Assembly: GCF_021869765.1 (NCBI RefSeq)
Contig: NZ_CP084580.1
Coordinates: 5,146,001 to 5,210,000 of the forward strand
Direction of reading: 5' to 3'
Length of the DNA: 64,000 bases
Source: Chryseobacterium sp. MEBOG06
GTDB lineage: Bacteria; Bacteroidota; Bacteroidia; Flavobacteriales; Weeksellaceae
The first letter of the stretch is position 1. Every line of letters starts with the position of its first letter. A program made the position numbers and the translations under genes. The notes under the pieces were generated by a model. The model saw only the letters and a list, made by a program, of their open reading frames with translations, was not told the origin of the DNA and did not search any database. Of this stretch, positions 33,503 to 42,616 are shown one piece after another.

Positions 33503-34540
33503 TTATTGTTCAAAAACATAAGCCCCCGTTAAAGAATCCAGATAAACATTGGTTTGTAAGGTAGACTTAAATCCTATCCCATTCATTGCTCCGGCATTTG
33601 CATTTGATGAGGAATCAATTGCCGCACCTATTAATGCTCCTACAAAACCTCCTGCTATTGCCCCAACAAAAACTCCACCGGTTTTGGCTTCTGCAAAAAG
33701 GTTGGTTCGGGAAGAAAAAATAAAGAATCCCTTATTATTTTTCTGGATTTCATCAAAGCCAACAGGCGTAAGTTTATAAGCTTTCCCATTTTCTACATAA
33801 CAGTACATATCAGATAATGATGCTTCCAAATCCTTCTCCATCAGCTTCACAACTTTTCCTTTTTTGTTCTTTTTAACAAAATAATTCAGATTGGGTTCCT
33901 GATTACGAAAATTTTGAAAATTGGTATATACTCCGTCTTTAAGAACTGTATTATTAAACGCATTGTAGTCCTTATTTAAATACTCATTATATCTGTTCAT
34001 TTCATTTTCAGGAATAAAATAACCGGGAACAATATAAGGGTAATAAGAGCCCTTAATAAACTGAGTAATTATATTTGAAATCTGTGTTGCAAGAAATAGA
34101 GAAGGATGTGTGGTTGTTTTAGGATTAGAAACAATGACATTATCATATCTCCCGATAAAATAATATCTCTCATTTCGCTTAATAAAACTGGAAAGTTTAA
34201 TTCTGGCTTTTATATAAGGAAATGGGCGGTTCTCATCCTGTTCTTCATAGACCTTCAGATCTTCCAGCATCAGAACGATATCATTATTCCCTGCTGTCTT
34301 ATTATCTCCTGCAAACCAATTTTCAATAAGCTGCTTAAGATCTTCACCAGCAAATTTAAGCTCTACTGAATTATCTTTATCAGGAATAACTCCTATGATT
34401 TTATCGGCTCTGTTATCAATAAAAGTAAGTGATTTTGTAAGTCCTTTTTTGTCTTTGATATTATCCCGAAGCTGGATTATTTCTGTCTTTTGAGCTGAAA
34501 ATAAAACTGACAGCAAAAAGAAGAAAAATAATTTTTTCAT
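33503..34540 (-). CDS. Secreted protein with C-terminal glycine-zipper segment
   Basis: The 345-residue protein has a signal peptide (KKLFFFFLLSVLFSAQ). Residues 15-260 are a mixed strand/helix domain I do not recognise. Near residue 290 comes GGVFVGAIAGGFVGALIGAA, a Gly-zipper helix able to insert in or pack on a membrane, then a short polar tail. It is probably envelope-located. It stands alone behind a terminator at 34583-34614. Confidence 0.75.
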   Translation of the reverse strand: MKKLFFFFLLSVLFSAQKTEIIQLRDNIKDKKGLTKSLTFIDNRADKIIGVIPDKDNSVELKFAGEDLKQLIENWFAGDNKTAGNNDIVLMLEDLKVYEEQDENRPFPYIKARIKLSSFIKRNERYYFIGRYDNVIVSNPKTTTHPSLFLATQISNIITQFIKGSYYPYIVPGYFIPENEMNRYNEYLNKDYNAFNNTVLKDGVYTNFQNFRNQEPNLNYFVKKNKKGKVVKLMEKDLEASLSDMYCYVENGKAYKLTPVGFDEIQKNNKGFFIFSSRTNLFAEAKTGGVFVGAIAGGFVGALIGAAIDSSSNANAGAMNGIGFKSTLQTNVYLDSLTGAYVFEQ

Positions 34541-34582
34541 GTATTATTTTTTGGCAAAAATATGAATTTAGTGGAAAATCAA

Positions 34583-34614
34583 ACGGCTCTCACAAAAAGA
34601 TCTGTGAGAGCCGT
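34583..34614 (-). terminator. Terminator of the sigma-factor operon
   Basis: ACGGCTCTCACA and TGTGAGAGCCGT form a 12-bp stem, followed by TTTGATTTT on the minus strand. It lies 23 nt past the stop of the 34637-35146 gene. Confidence 0.85.
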
Positions 34615-34636
34615 CCAACATTAAAAAAATAAACTA

Positions 34637-35146
34637 TTATGGGTTCTGTTTAGTTCCCGAAGCGTTATTGTTTCCGTGAGGTTTTCTTTCGTTCATTTTA
34701 TCTCTCATCATTCCTTCAGACTGAAACAGCTTGAGAACTTTTTGACAGGGAATTACCTGCTGCATTTTATCTGCATATTTTCTTCTGTTATCCAATAGCT
34801 TCTGCCCTACTTCAAAACTTTGCTGTAGTTTTACTTTGGCTTCATCCTCGGATAAAGTTTCAGGATCAAATTTGGGGTCAAACTGACTTTTTATCTGTTT
34901 CTGGCTTTCCAGGTATTCGTTATAAAGCTGTGTAAATTCTGCCTTATCTCCCGGATCCACATTCAGGTTATCCATAATCATATTATTCCTGAATTTCTTC
35001 AGCAGATCTTTTCTTTCTTCCGAAGAAAGGTTATTGATGACTTCTTTCCTTTGCTTAGGATCCATCTTCTTCCAGTCGTAGTCGGATCTCTGGGCATTTA
35101 AGCCAAAACCATAAATAATTAAAAATGCTAATAATATCTTTTTCAT
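34637..35146 (-). CDS. Periplasmic Spy/LTXXQ-like helical protein
   Basis: The 169-residue protein has a signal peptide ending near GLNAQRS and a long helical, highly charged mature part (SSEERKDLLKKFRNNMIM, DNRRKYADKMQQVIP) resembling Spy/CpxP and zinc-resistance sensors. It is the third gene of a sigma - anti-sigma - sensor operon. It may act as a chaperone-like sensor for envelope stress. Similarity is at the level of composition and layout. Confidence 0.72.
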   Translation of the reverse strand: MKKILLAFLIIYGFGLNAQRSDYDWKKMDPKQRKEVINNLSSEERKDLLKKFRNNMIMDNLNVDPGDKAEFTQLYNEYLESQKQIKSQFDPKFDPETLSEDEAKVKLQQSFEVGQKLLDNRRKYADKMQQVIPCQKVLKLFQSEGMMRDKMNERKPHGNNNASGTKQNP

Positions 35147-35154
35147 CTTCTTAC

Positions 35155-35697
35155 TTAATTGTATAAATCCAAATAAACGTCTTGAGTCGAGTTACTTGCT
35201 AATTCTGCAATTTCAGAATTAGAAAACGAATCCAGATATTCATTCATCCGGGCATCTTCTTTTTTAGTCACAGTTTTCACCTGTTTTGGTGACTCTGCTG
35301 CTTTTTCACTTCCATTTTCATTTTTAAAAGCGTATGCAGTATTATTTTTCTGATTTTCAACTGTTTGATTATTATTTTCAACAGAAGTTAAATCTGCTTT
35401 CAGGGTTTCATAGGCAAGTTCACTTTCTGTCTTTGGTTCTGTTTTATTGACAGTATATGCCTGTTTTGAATTGAGTGATTTTTCAACGGAATCATTTCCG
35501 GAATTAAAAATATAGGTTCCTCCAAAGACCAAAGCCAGTGATGCAGCCGCTGCATACATCCAGTTTATCTTAAAGACAGGTGCTTTTTTACTTGCCTTTA
35601 TATCATTCATAACGCTCTCCTGAATATTTTCAAAAAAATTATCAGGCACTGTGTAAATGTTTTTACGCTCTAGTTTTTCTATGTCGAACTCTTTCAT
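35155..35697 (-). CDS. Membrane-anchored anti-sigma-like protein
   Basis: The 180-residue protein has a cytoplasmic N-terminus (EKLERKNIYTVPDNFFENI), one membrane helix (WMYAAAASLALVFGGTYIF, residues 46-64) and a low-complexity periplasmic part rich in Glu, Asn and Lys. Its position 17 nt after an ECF sigma gene and its topology fit an anti-sigma factor, although it lacks the zinc HxxxCxxC motif of the ZAS type. The assignment is from context. Confidence 0.75.
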   Translation of the reverse strand: MKEFDIEKLERKNIYTVPDNFFENIQESVMNDIKASKKAPVFKINWMYAAAASLALVFGGTYIFNSGNDSVEKSLNSKQAYTVNKTEPKTESELAYETLKADLTSVENNNQTVENQKNNTAYAFKNENGSEKAAESPKQVKTVTKKEDARMNEYLDSFSNSEIAELASNSTQDVYLDLYN

Positions 35698-35714
35698 CTT
35701 TGTTTTATCAAAAA

Positions 35715-36266
35715 TTATCTTTCGTAATTTTCTTTAATATACTCTTCTATTTTCTGCTTGGCATAATGATAATTTGTTTTCAATGTCCCTACCGACATAT
35801 CTACAATTCTTGATATCTCTTCGTAAGGCAAATCATCATAATACCGCATCATAAATACCAGCTTCTGCTTTTCGGGCAGGCTTTGTATAGCGTTCTGTAA
35901 TAAGATCTGTATTTCTTCAGCATCTCCAGCCACATTGTCGGCCACAAGATTCTGCATATGATACTCGGGATCTTCATCGGTCTTCTGCATTTTCTTCATT
36001 TTGTTTACCTGCTGCAATGCTTCGTTGGTAGCAATTCTGTACAGCCAGGTATACAGCTGACTATCATTTTTGAACTGATGAAAATTCTGATAAGCTTTTA
36101 TAAAAGTTTCCTGCAAAGTATCCTGAGCAAGATCTCCGTCCACAATAATTCTTCTTATGTGCCAGTACAATCTACTTTGATAGGCATCCATCAAGGCCCG
36201 GACTCCTTTATCCTGGGTCCGTGGATTCTGCATCAACGAAATAATCTCCGCGTCCTTAATCTTCAT
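35715..36266 (-). CDS. ECF RNA polymerase sigma factor
   Basis: The 183-residue protein has sigma region 2 (GDLAQDTLQETFIKAYQNFH then YTWLYRIATNEAL) and region 4 (LPEKQKLVFMMRYYDDLPYE, then VGTLKTNYHYAKQKI). It is the first gene of a three-gene operon with the anti-sigma-like and Spy-like proteins, so an envelope-stress response is likely. Confidence 0.94.
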   Translation of the reverse strand: MKIKDAEIISLMQNPRTQDKGVRALMDAYQSRLYWHIRRIIVDGDLAQDTLQETFIKAYQNFHQFKNDSQLYTWLYRIATNEALQQVNKMKKMQKTDEDPEYHMQNLVADNVAGDAEEIQILLQNAIQSLPEKQKLVFMMRYYDDLPYEEISRIVDMSVGTLKTNYHYAKQKIEEYIKENYER

Positions 36267-36413
36267 AAGATGCCTTTCACTGTTTTGGATTACAAAAATA
36301 ACTGAAAGTTAAATTAATTCTTCAATTTTCAGTTTAAATATTAAAAATAATATGAGACAGTTACGCAATAAGCGTGCCTATATCGAAGTTTAGGGATTCT
36401 ACTCTTTTGGTGC

Positions 36414-36444
36414 TTTCCCGACTCGGCTTAAAATCTTATATTTG
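36414..36444 (+). promoter_or_regulatory. Promoter placing the start codon at or near +1
   Basis: TTTC (36414-36417), 19 nt, then TATATTTG (36437-36444). The ATG of the next gene is at 36449, only four bases after the -7 box, so the mRNA would be leaderless or nearly so. Confidence 0.6.
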
Positions 36445-36448
36445 TTAG

Positions 36449-37198
36449 ATGCAAATTGTAATTATCGGTTCCGGAAATGTTGCCTATCATATGGCAAAAG
36501 CTTTCACAGGGAAAGGAATTTCCATAGCCCAGATTTTTGGCAGGAACGAAAAAGAATTGAGTAAAATTTCGGAAGAGCTAAAGGTTCCCTACTCTACCGG
36601 ACAGCTGAAAGATGCCGATTTATATATCATCTGTGTGAGCGATAATTCTGTGGAGGAAGTTTCCAGAAGTATTATTAAAAAAGATGTTCTGGTTGCCCAT
36701 ACCTCTGGCTCGCTTCCAAAAGAAGCTCTTGCCGGGGAATACAGAAAGGCAAGCTTCTATCCTTTGCAGACTTTTTCAAAATCAAAAGAACTTGAATATG
36801 AAAAAATTCCTTTTTTCATTGAAACTGAAAATGAAGAGGACAAAAAAATTCTGTTCGAACTTGCTTCTTCCATTTCAAAAAATGTAATGGAAAGTAGTCA
36901 TGAGAAAAGAAAATATATTCACCTGACGGCAGTTTTTGCCTGCAACTTTGTGAATCACCTTTTTTCAAGGGCAAAAGAAATTTCGGATTCTCAGGAAATT
37001 CCATTTGATTATTTTTTACCGTTGATTGAAGAAACGGTTCAGAAAATTCATGAAATAGAACCTAAAATGGCACAAACGGGACCTGCAGTAAGAAATGATG
37101 TAAGGGTTCTGCAGTTGCATGAGCATTTATTAAAAGACGAAAGTCTAGAAATTTATAAAACAATGAATCACTCTATCCAAGAAATGTATGAGTTATAA
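36449..37198 (+). CDS. DUF2520/Rossmann-like oxidoreductase
   Basis: The 249-residue protein starts with a Rossmann fold (IVIIGSGNVAYHMAKAF) and continues ADLYIICVSDNSV and VAHTSGSLP, then a helical C-domain (HLTAVFACNFVNHLF) typical of DUF2520 proteins related to ketopantoate and pyrroline-5-carboxylate reductases. The true substrate is unknown. It overlaps the KdsC-type phosphatase gene by 11 nt, and with maf forms a three-gene unit. Confidence 0.88.
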   Translation: MQIVIIGSGNVAYHMAKAFTGKGISIAQIFGRNEKELSKISEELKVPYSTGQLKDADLYIICVSDNSVEEVSRSIIKKDVLVAHTSGSLPKEALAGEYRKASFYPLQTFSKSKELEYEKIPFFIETENEEDKKILFELASSISKNVMESSHEKRKYIHLTAVFACNFVNHLFSRAKEISDSQEIPFDYFLPLIEETVQKIHEIEPKMAQTGPAVRNDVRVLQLHEHLLKDESLEIYKTMNHSIQEMYEL

Positions 37199-37706
37199 AG
37201 AGAAATTAAAAGATATTAAGGCATTCGTGTTTGATGTAGACGGTGTTTTCACAGATGGAAGTGTTTATCTGCTTCCGGGAGGAAATATGTGCAGGGTAAT
37301 GAATGTTCTGGATGGCTATGCAGTAGTAAAAGCATTAAAAAACAACTATTTGATAGGGGTCATTACAGGGGGAAATGATGAGATGGTGAAACATAGAATC
37401 AATTATCTGGGAATTCAGGATTATTATCCAAAGTCGCATAACAAAATTACAGATTTTGAAGATTTTAAGAAAAAATACAATCTTAAAAATGAGGAAATTC
37501 TGACGATGGGCGATGATCTTCCGGATATTCATATTATGAAAAGTTCGGCTATTGCAGCCTGCCCGGAAAATGCAGTTCCTGAGGTAAAGGGAATTTCTGA
37601 TTATATCTCACCGAAAAAAGGAGGTACCGGAGCGGTACGAGATGTGATAGAACAGGTGATGAAGGTGCAGGGAAACTGGCATGATGATAACACCCAATCT
37701 GTATAA
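37188..37706 (+). CDS. HAD phosphatase, KdsC-type (3-deoxy-D-manno-octulosonate 8-phosphate phosphatase)
   Basis: The 172-residue C0-type HAD protein has the nucleophile motif FVFDVDGVFTDG at residues 14-25, motif II ITGG, and motif III/IV MGDDLPD near residue 107. Length and motifs fit KdsC, which dephosphorylates KDO-8-P for lipid A core synthesis; some members act on N-acylneuraminate-9-P. The ATG lies inside the upstream gene's end. Confidence 0.88.
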   Translation: MSYKEKLKDIKAFVFDVDGVFTDGSVYLLPGGNMCRVMNVLDGYAVVKALKNNYLIGVITGGNDEMVKHRINYLGIQDYYPKSHNKITDFEDFKKKYNLKNEEILTMGDDLPDIHIMKSSAIAACPENAVPEVKGISDYISPKKGGTGAVRDVIEQVMKVQGNWHDDNTQSV

Positions 37707-37711
37707 TTACT

Positions 37712-38275
37712 ATGAAATTACTTTTAGCATCACAATCGCCAAGGAGAAAGGAGCTTTTGTCCAGTCTTGGTTTTGAATTTGAAGTCGTAAAAATAGACTG
37801 TGAGGAGATTCTTCCGGCAGAGATTAAAATAGAGGAAGCAGCGGCCTATTTGTCTGAATTAAAAGCAGAGGCATTCAGAAGTCTTCAGGCAGATGAAGTT
37901 TTACTGACAGCAGATACTGTAGTAGCTGTCGATAATCTTATTCTTGGGAAGCCCAAAGACGAAGACGATGCATACAATATGCTTCATAATCTTTCGGGAA
38001 AAACCCACCAGGTTTACACAGGAATTACCATTAAGACCGCTGATAAAATTTTTACGGAAACTGATGTTGCAGATGTAACGTTCGACATCATCACAGAAGA
38101 AGAAGCAAAATATTATGTTCAGAACTACAAACCTTTCGATAAAGCCGGCAGCTATGGTATACAAGAATGGCTGGGAATGGCCAAAATTAAAAATATGAAA
38201 GGAAGCTTTTATACAATTATGGGGCTCCCTACCCATCTTGTTTATAAAATATTGAAAGAAAATTCCAAAGTTTAA
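37712..38275 (+). CDS. maf: Maf-like nucleotide pyrophosphatase
   Basis: The 187-residue protein has the Maf motifs LLASQSPRRKELLSSLG at residues 3-19, TADTVVAVDN near 68, and GKPKDEDDAYNML, and GSYGIQ near 147. Maf proteins hydrolyse dTTP/UTP or modified NTPs and affect cell division. It is 5 nt behind the KdsC-type gene. Confidence 0.94.
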   Translation: MKLLLASQSPRRKELLSSLGFEFEVVKIDCEEILPAEIKIEEAAAYLSELKAEAFRSLQADEVLLTADTVVAVDNLILGKPKDEDDAYNMLHNLSGKTHQVYTGITIKTADKIFTETDVADVTFDIITEEEAKYYVQNYKPFDKAGSYGIQEWLGMAKIKNMKGSFYTIMGLPTHLVYKILKENSKV

Positions 38276-38420
38276 AAATTACAACGCTTTCTGACAGGCT
38301 GACGAAGAAATAAAATCTTTCCTGAAGAATATAAATATTATTCATTATAAAATTTTATTATTTTTACAAAATCAGCAAACTGCTGATAATAAAAAGCAGA
38401 TTAGCGAGTTATATTGAATA

Positions 38421-40994
38421 ATGAAAAAGAATATATTATTCCTTTTAGTGATATGCCTTGTTGCCTCTTGCGCTACCAAAACAAAAAAGCCGGAGCAGCG
38501 ATCAAAACTATTGAAAGGATTTTCCACATATTACAACACTCTTTTTAATGCTAAAGACGCATTAAACAGTGAGTTTACAACGAGAGATAAAGGACATAAG
38601 GACAATTTTTATGCTCCTTATATCCCTATTCTTACCTATGACGAACAACCCCTGGGAAGTGATCTTGGCCAGACTGAGGCTTTTGCTGAAAATTCTATGA
38701 AAATGGCAGAGGTTGCCAACAGACCTTCCGGAAGAGGCAACTCGGGGCCGCCAGGTATGCCAGGTGGTCCGGGAAATAATTCAGCTAATCAGGACGGATC
38801 ACAGTCTAAAGGTGCCACTACCCTTGAAATTGCTGAAGCAAAGGCATTAAAAGCCATTAATAAATATTCTGTGACCAGAAACGGGGAAGAAAAAAACAAA
38901 CAGATTTTTGATGCTTATATGATCCTTGCCCAATCCAGAATTTACAGAAATAAATCTCTGGAAGCGCTGGATGCCCTGAATTATGTTTTCACTCACATGA
39001 AGGATGATAAAAGGCTTCCGTTAGCAAGGATTTATCAGGGGCTGGCTTATGATAAGATCAAAGACTATCACAGAGCTCATGAAACTTTTGCCAAACTGAA
39101 AGGAGAAGATATTAATAAAACTTATGGCAAACTTCTAAGTATTTATTACGCTGAGTCACTACTGGAAGCAGGAAAAAAAGAGGATGCAGCCAAGGAACTT
39201 GACGTAGCTTTTGAACTGAACAGCAACCGCAAGCTAAAGAGCAGAATCGCTTACCTAAGAGGACAGGTTCTGGAAAATCTGGGACAAAACGATAAGGCTA
39301 GAGAAAGCTATGCTTCGGCATACAAATACGCCAACGATTTTGAATTTGAAGTAAAGTCTCAAATCGCTATTGCAAAAACTTTCAACGGTAAAGGAGATTA
39401 TAACGGGGCGAAAAACTACCTGGAAAGCATCAGCAATAAAGGTGTTTATGGATCCAGAAAGAATGAATTTTACTATGCTCTGGGGTTAATGGCCAATAAA
39501 GCAGGAAAAAAGGAGGAAGCTCAACAGTTCTTCAGAAAATCTCTTTTTGAAAAGGCTTCTGATCCTCAGATCCGTGGTCTGGCTTATTATGAAATAGGGA
39601 AAAGCTATCTTGACAGAAACGACTACATCGGAGCTGGAAGTTATTATGATTCGGCACTTGCTGTAATGACTTATGAGCCTTCAAAAATCTTATTAAAAGA
39701 TCAATCAGCCTATATTAAGAAGATTTCTAAAAACTATTATCTGATCAAAAAAAATGACAGTGTTCTTTCTTTGGCCAAGATGAATGATGCTCAGAAAACA
39801 GACTTTTTCACGAAATACATCGCAAAACTAAAGATTAAGGAGGAGAAAGACGAACTGGAAAGAAGACGTTTAGAAAGAATCAAAGGATTTGATACCGGTG
39901 ATTATAGTGCCAATTCAGTATTTGCGAACAATGCTAATTCTTTTGAGGATTTTGGAATCACCACGAAAGGGTTTTATTTCAATAATACCGGAACTGTAAG
40001 CAAGGGAACGTCTTCGTTTAAACAAGTATGGGGAGACCGGGCTTTAGCGGATAACTGGCGTTCTTCCAAAAAAATGGCAACGCTTGAAGATATGAAGAAT
40101 GATGCCATGGGAGTAACTTCTGCACCTAATCCGAGGCGTTTTGAGCCTTCTTACTATATCGAGCAGATTCCTACGGATCAAGGGAAGCTAAGCCAGCTGA
40201 AAAAGGACAGAGATACTGCTTCTTTAGGACTTGGAATTATGTATCAGAACTATTTTACCAATACTCCACTGGCCACAAAAACACTTTATGATCTGGTGGA
40301 TGTAAAGCCGGAAGAAAAGGTAATGCTGCAGGCATTGTACGAAATTTTTGCGATGAATTATGAGAAGAATCCTCAGGCTTCGGATAGGGCTAAACAAATA
40401 CTCTTAGCAGATTATCCATATACCTCTTATGCTGAATTTGCCAGAAATCCTAAAAATAAATCTTTTGTAAAATCTACAGAAGAAGTTGAGAATGAATACA
40501 AAAAGGCATATGCCCTATTCGAATCGGAGAAATTCGGAGAAAGTAAACAGGTAATTGACGAGACTCTTCAGAAGTTCCCGAAAGATGCACTGGTACCAAA
40601 ATTGTACTTGCTGAATGCATTCAATTCCGGGAAATCAAGTGGCAAAGAGGTTATGATATTACAGCTTGAGCAAATTGCTCTGAACTACTCTAAAACTCCT
40701 GAGGGAGTAAGAGCTAAAGAAATGCTGAATTATCTGAAAACCGACCTCAGCTTCCAGCCTACCGACAATAAAGGGAATTCGATACCTCAACAGCCTGGAA
40801 ATCCAGCCCAGGCCAGCACTCCTCAAAGTTCCCAGAATAATACTTCATCTCAAATGATGAATAATTCATTGCAGCAGCAAAACAATATGAATGTACCTTC
40901 ATCCAATATGAATCAAAAAGTGCAGCCACTGCAAAAAGTAAAAAAAGCAAACGAGAATCAGCCCGGATCCAAAGTACCGGCAAGACCTCAGTAA
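38421..40994 (+). CDS. sprE: Gliding/type IX secretion TPR lipoprotein SprE/PorW
   Basis: The 857-residue protein has a lipoprotein signal with lipobox VASCAT (Cys near residue 18), then KGFSTYYNTLFNAKDALN, typical of SprE/PorW. Many TPR-like helix pairs follow (for example AHETFAKLKGEDINKTYGKL, GDYNGAKNYLESISNKG), and the C-terminus is a low-complexity Gln/Asn/Ser/Pro tail. SprE is needed for gliding and type IX secretion in Flavobacterium. A Gly/Pro-rich insert lies near residues 100-130. Single gene. Confidence 0.87.
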   Translation: MKKNILFLLVICLVASCATKTKKPEQRSKLLKGFSTYYNTLFNAKDALNSEFTTRDKGHKDNFYAPYIPILTYDEQPLGSDLGQTEAFAENSMKMAEVANRPSGRGNSGPPGMPGGPGNNSANQDGSQSKGATTLEIAEAKALKAINKYSVTRNGEEKNKQIFDAYMILAQSRIYRNKSLEALDALNYVFTHMKDDKRLPLARIYQGLAYDKIKDYHRAHETFAKLKGEDINKTYGKLLSIYYAESLLEAGKKEDAAKELDVAFELNSNRKLKSRIAYLRGQVLENLGQNDKARESYASAYKYANDFEFEVKSQIAIAKTFNGKGDYNGAKNYLESISNKGVYGSRKNEFYYALGLMANKAGKKEEAQQFFRKSLFEKASDPQIRGLAYYEIGKSYLDRNDYIGAGSYYDSALAVMTYEPSKILLKDQSAYIKKISKNYYLIKKNDSVLSLAKMNDAQKTDFFTKYIAKLKIKEEKDELERRRLERIKGFDTGDYSANSVFANNANSFEDFGITTKGFYFNNTGTVSKGTSSFKQVWGDRALADNWRSSKKMATLEDMKNDAMGVTSAPNPRRFEPSYYIEQIPTDQGKLSQLKKDRDTASLGLGIMYQNYFTNTPLATKTLYDLVDVKPEEKVMLQALYEIFAMNYEKNPQASDRAKQILLADYPYTSYAEFARNPKNKSFVKSTEEVENEYKKAYALFESEKFGESKQVIDETLQKFPKDALVPKLYLLNAFNSGKSSGKEVMILQLEQIALNYSKTPEGVRAKEMLNYLKTDLSFQPTDNKGNSIPQQPGNPAQASTPQSSQNNTSSQMMNNSLQQQNNMNVPSSNMNQKVQPLQKVKKANENQPGSKVPARPQ

Positions 40995-40996
40995 AA

Positions 40997-41027
40997 TAAA
41001 AAAGCGAAGATTATTCTTCGCTTTTCT
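40997..41027. terminator. Bidirectional terminator overlapping the tsaB stop
   Basis: AAAAAAGCGAAGA and TCTTCGCTTTT pair around TTAT. The tsaB stop codon (41011-41013) falls in the loop, so the last codons of tsaB form half of the stem. Confidence 0.85.
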
Positions 41028-41691
41028 TTTTCTTTACTCCGTGAAAATCTTTGAGATAAAAAGGCTCGAAATAAGCCATATCTTCAAATTCTCCATCCTG
41101 TATTTTTTCCAGTGTCTTTTTGATGAGATGTTGTGCAGAAGGATAAATATCCTCTTTAAAAACTGCATCAGGAAGGTTCAAGATATCTTTTGCCTTCTTG
41201 GCTCCATCTCCCACAAAAACTACTTTTTTATCTTTGAATTCTTCAAAAGAAGTTTCATCTAAAATTTTAGCTTCGGTCGCGGAAAGTTCTTTGCCAGTAT
41301 TTCCGTCATAAACGGCCGTATACACCTCCATTCTCCTCGCATCGATCAACGGCACCACAAAATCATAGTTAGCGCCTAAAAAAGGCCCTATCATGCTTTC
41401 AAGAGAATTTACTGCGATTAGGGGCACTTTTAAGCCATAGCAGAATCCTTTTGCGGAGGATGCTCCTATCCTTAATCCTGTATATGAGCCGGGACCTTTA
41501 CCCAAAGAGACTGCCTCAATATCTCTGAGTGAAATTCCTGCGCCCTCCAATGCCCATTCTACATAGGTATGAAGACTCTCAGACTGCTTATAGTTTTCGG
41601 AAACTTCTTCACACAGGCAAAGCAGTTTTTCGTCATCAGACACTGCTACTGAGCAGTTTTTAGAAGAGGTTTCCAGATATAAAATTTTCAT
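41011..41691 (-). CDS. tsaB: tRNA threonylcarbamoyladenosine biosynthesis protein TsaB
   Basis: The 226-residue ASKHA-fold protein starts KILYLETSSKNCSVAVSDD and has GPGSYTGLRIGASSAKGFCYG near residues 67-87. TsaB is the scaffold partner of TsaD in forming t6A37 on ANN-decoding tRNAs. It ends in a Lys/Glu tail encoded within the terminator hairpin. Confidence 0.95.
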   Translation of the reverse strand: MKILYLETSSKNCSVAVSDDEKLLCLCEEVSENYKQSESLHTYVEWALEGAGISLRDIEAVSLGKGPGSYTGLRIGASSAKGFCYGLKVPLIAVNSLESMIGPFLGANYDFVVPLIDARRMEVYTAVYDGNTGKELSATEAKILDETSFEEFKDKKVVFVGDGAKKAKDILNLPDAVFKEDIYPSAQHLIKKTLEKIQDGEFEDMAYFEPFYLKDFHGVKKKKSEE

Positions 41692-41781
41692 AGGATGATG
41701 TAAAAATTTAACAATTTACAATCTATCAAAAAGCTAGAATGTATTCTTATTTTTATGCAAATTTAATCCATTATTCTGAGA

Positions 41782-42531
41782 CTATTTTCTATAGATAGTT
41801 CTCGGCTCAGATTGGGCACTTGGATAAATGGTCATATCTGAGACGGTAACATGCTTTGGAGCATTAATGCAATACGCGATTGCATCTGCAATATCTTCTG
41901 CTTTTAAGGGTTCATATCCTGCATATACTGTGGCTGCTTTTTCACTGTCACCTTTGAATCTTACCATAGAAAAATCGGTTTCCACTGCCCCCGGCTGAAT
42001 GTTGGTTACTTTGATTCCAAATTCCGTTAGTTCAAGTCTCATTCCTTCGGAAATCACGTCTACTGCTTTTTTAGTTGCACAATACACTACTCCATTTGCA
42101 TAAGTCTGTCTTGCTGCTATTGAACTAAGATTTACAATATGACCTAAATTTTTAGTTTTCATAATTGGAATGATCATTTTTGAAACATAGAGAAGTCCTT
42201 TTACGTTCCCGTCAATCATGGAATCCCAATCATCAGTCTTTCCTTCAGACAATGGATCTAGTCCATGAGCATTCCCGGCATTATTGATGAGGACGTCAAT
42301 ATCTTTCCAATTCTCAGGCAGGGAATTAATAGCAGATTCCACCTCTTCCAGATTTCTCACATCAAATTTCAAACTAAATATTTCGGTATATTGAGATAGA
42401 TCTGATTTTACAGATTCTAAAACATCAATTCTTCTGCCACAGATAATAATTCTGTTACCTTGTTTAGCGAGAAGTTCTGCGGTAGCTTTACCTATTCCGG
42501 AAGTGGCTCCGGTAATTAATATTGTCTTCAT
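41782..42531 (-). CDS. Short-chain dehydrogenase (YdfG-like)
   Basis: The 249-residue SDR has TGATSGIGKATAEL at residues 7-20, the NNAGNAHG motif near 87 and the catalytic SSIAAR plus YCATK near 137-156. The sequence resembles NADP-dependent 3-hydroxy acid dehydrogenases (YdfG). Single gene; the substrate is inferred from similarity only. Confidence 0.9.
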   Translation of the reverse strand: MKTILITGATSGIGKATAELLAKQGNRIIICGRRIDVLESVKSDLSQYTEIFSLKFDVRNLEEVESAINSLPENWKDIDVLINNAGNAHGLDPLSEGKTDDWDSMIDGNVKGLLYVSKMIIPIMKTKNLGHIVNLSSIAARQTYANGVVYCATKKAVDVISEGMRLELTEFGIKVTNIQPGAVETDFSMVRFKGDSEKAATVYAGYEPLKAEDIADAIAYCINAPKHVTVSDMTIYPSAQSEPRTIYRK

Positions 42532-42616
42532 AAAATTACTTATTTAATCTGGCTATGCATCTGTATAGCGGTATAACTATTGGCTAATAGCAGGGTGGTA
42601 GTACACTGATACATTG

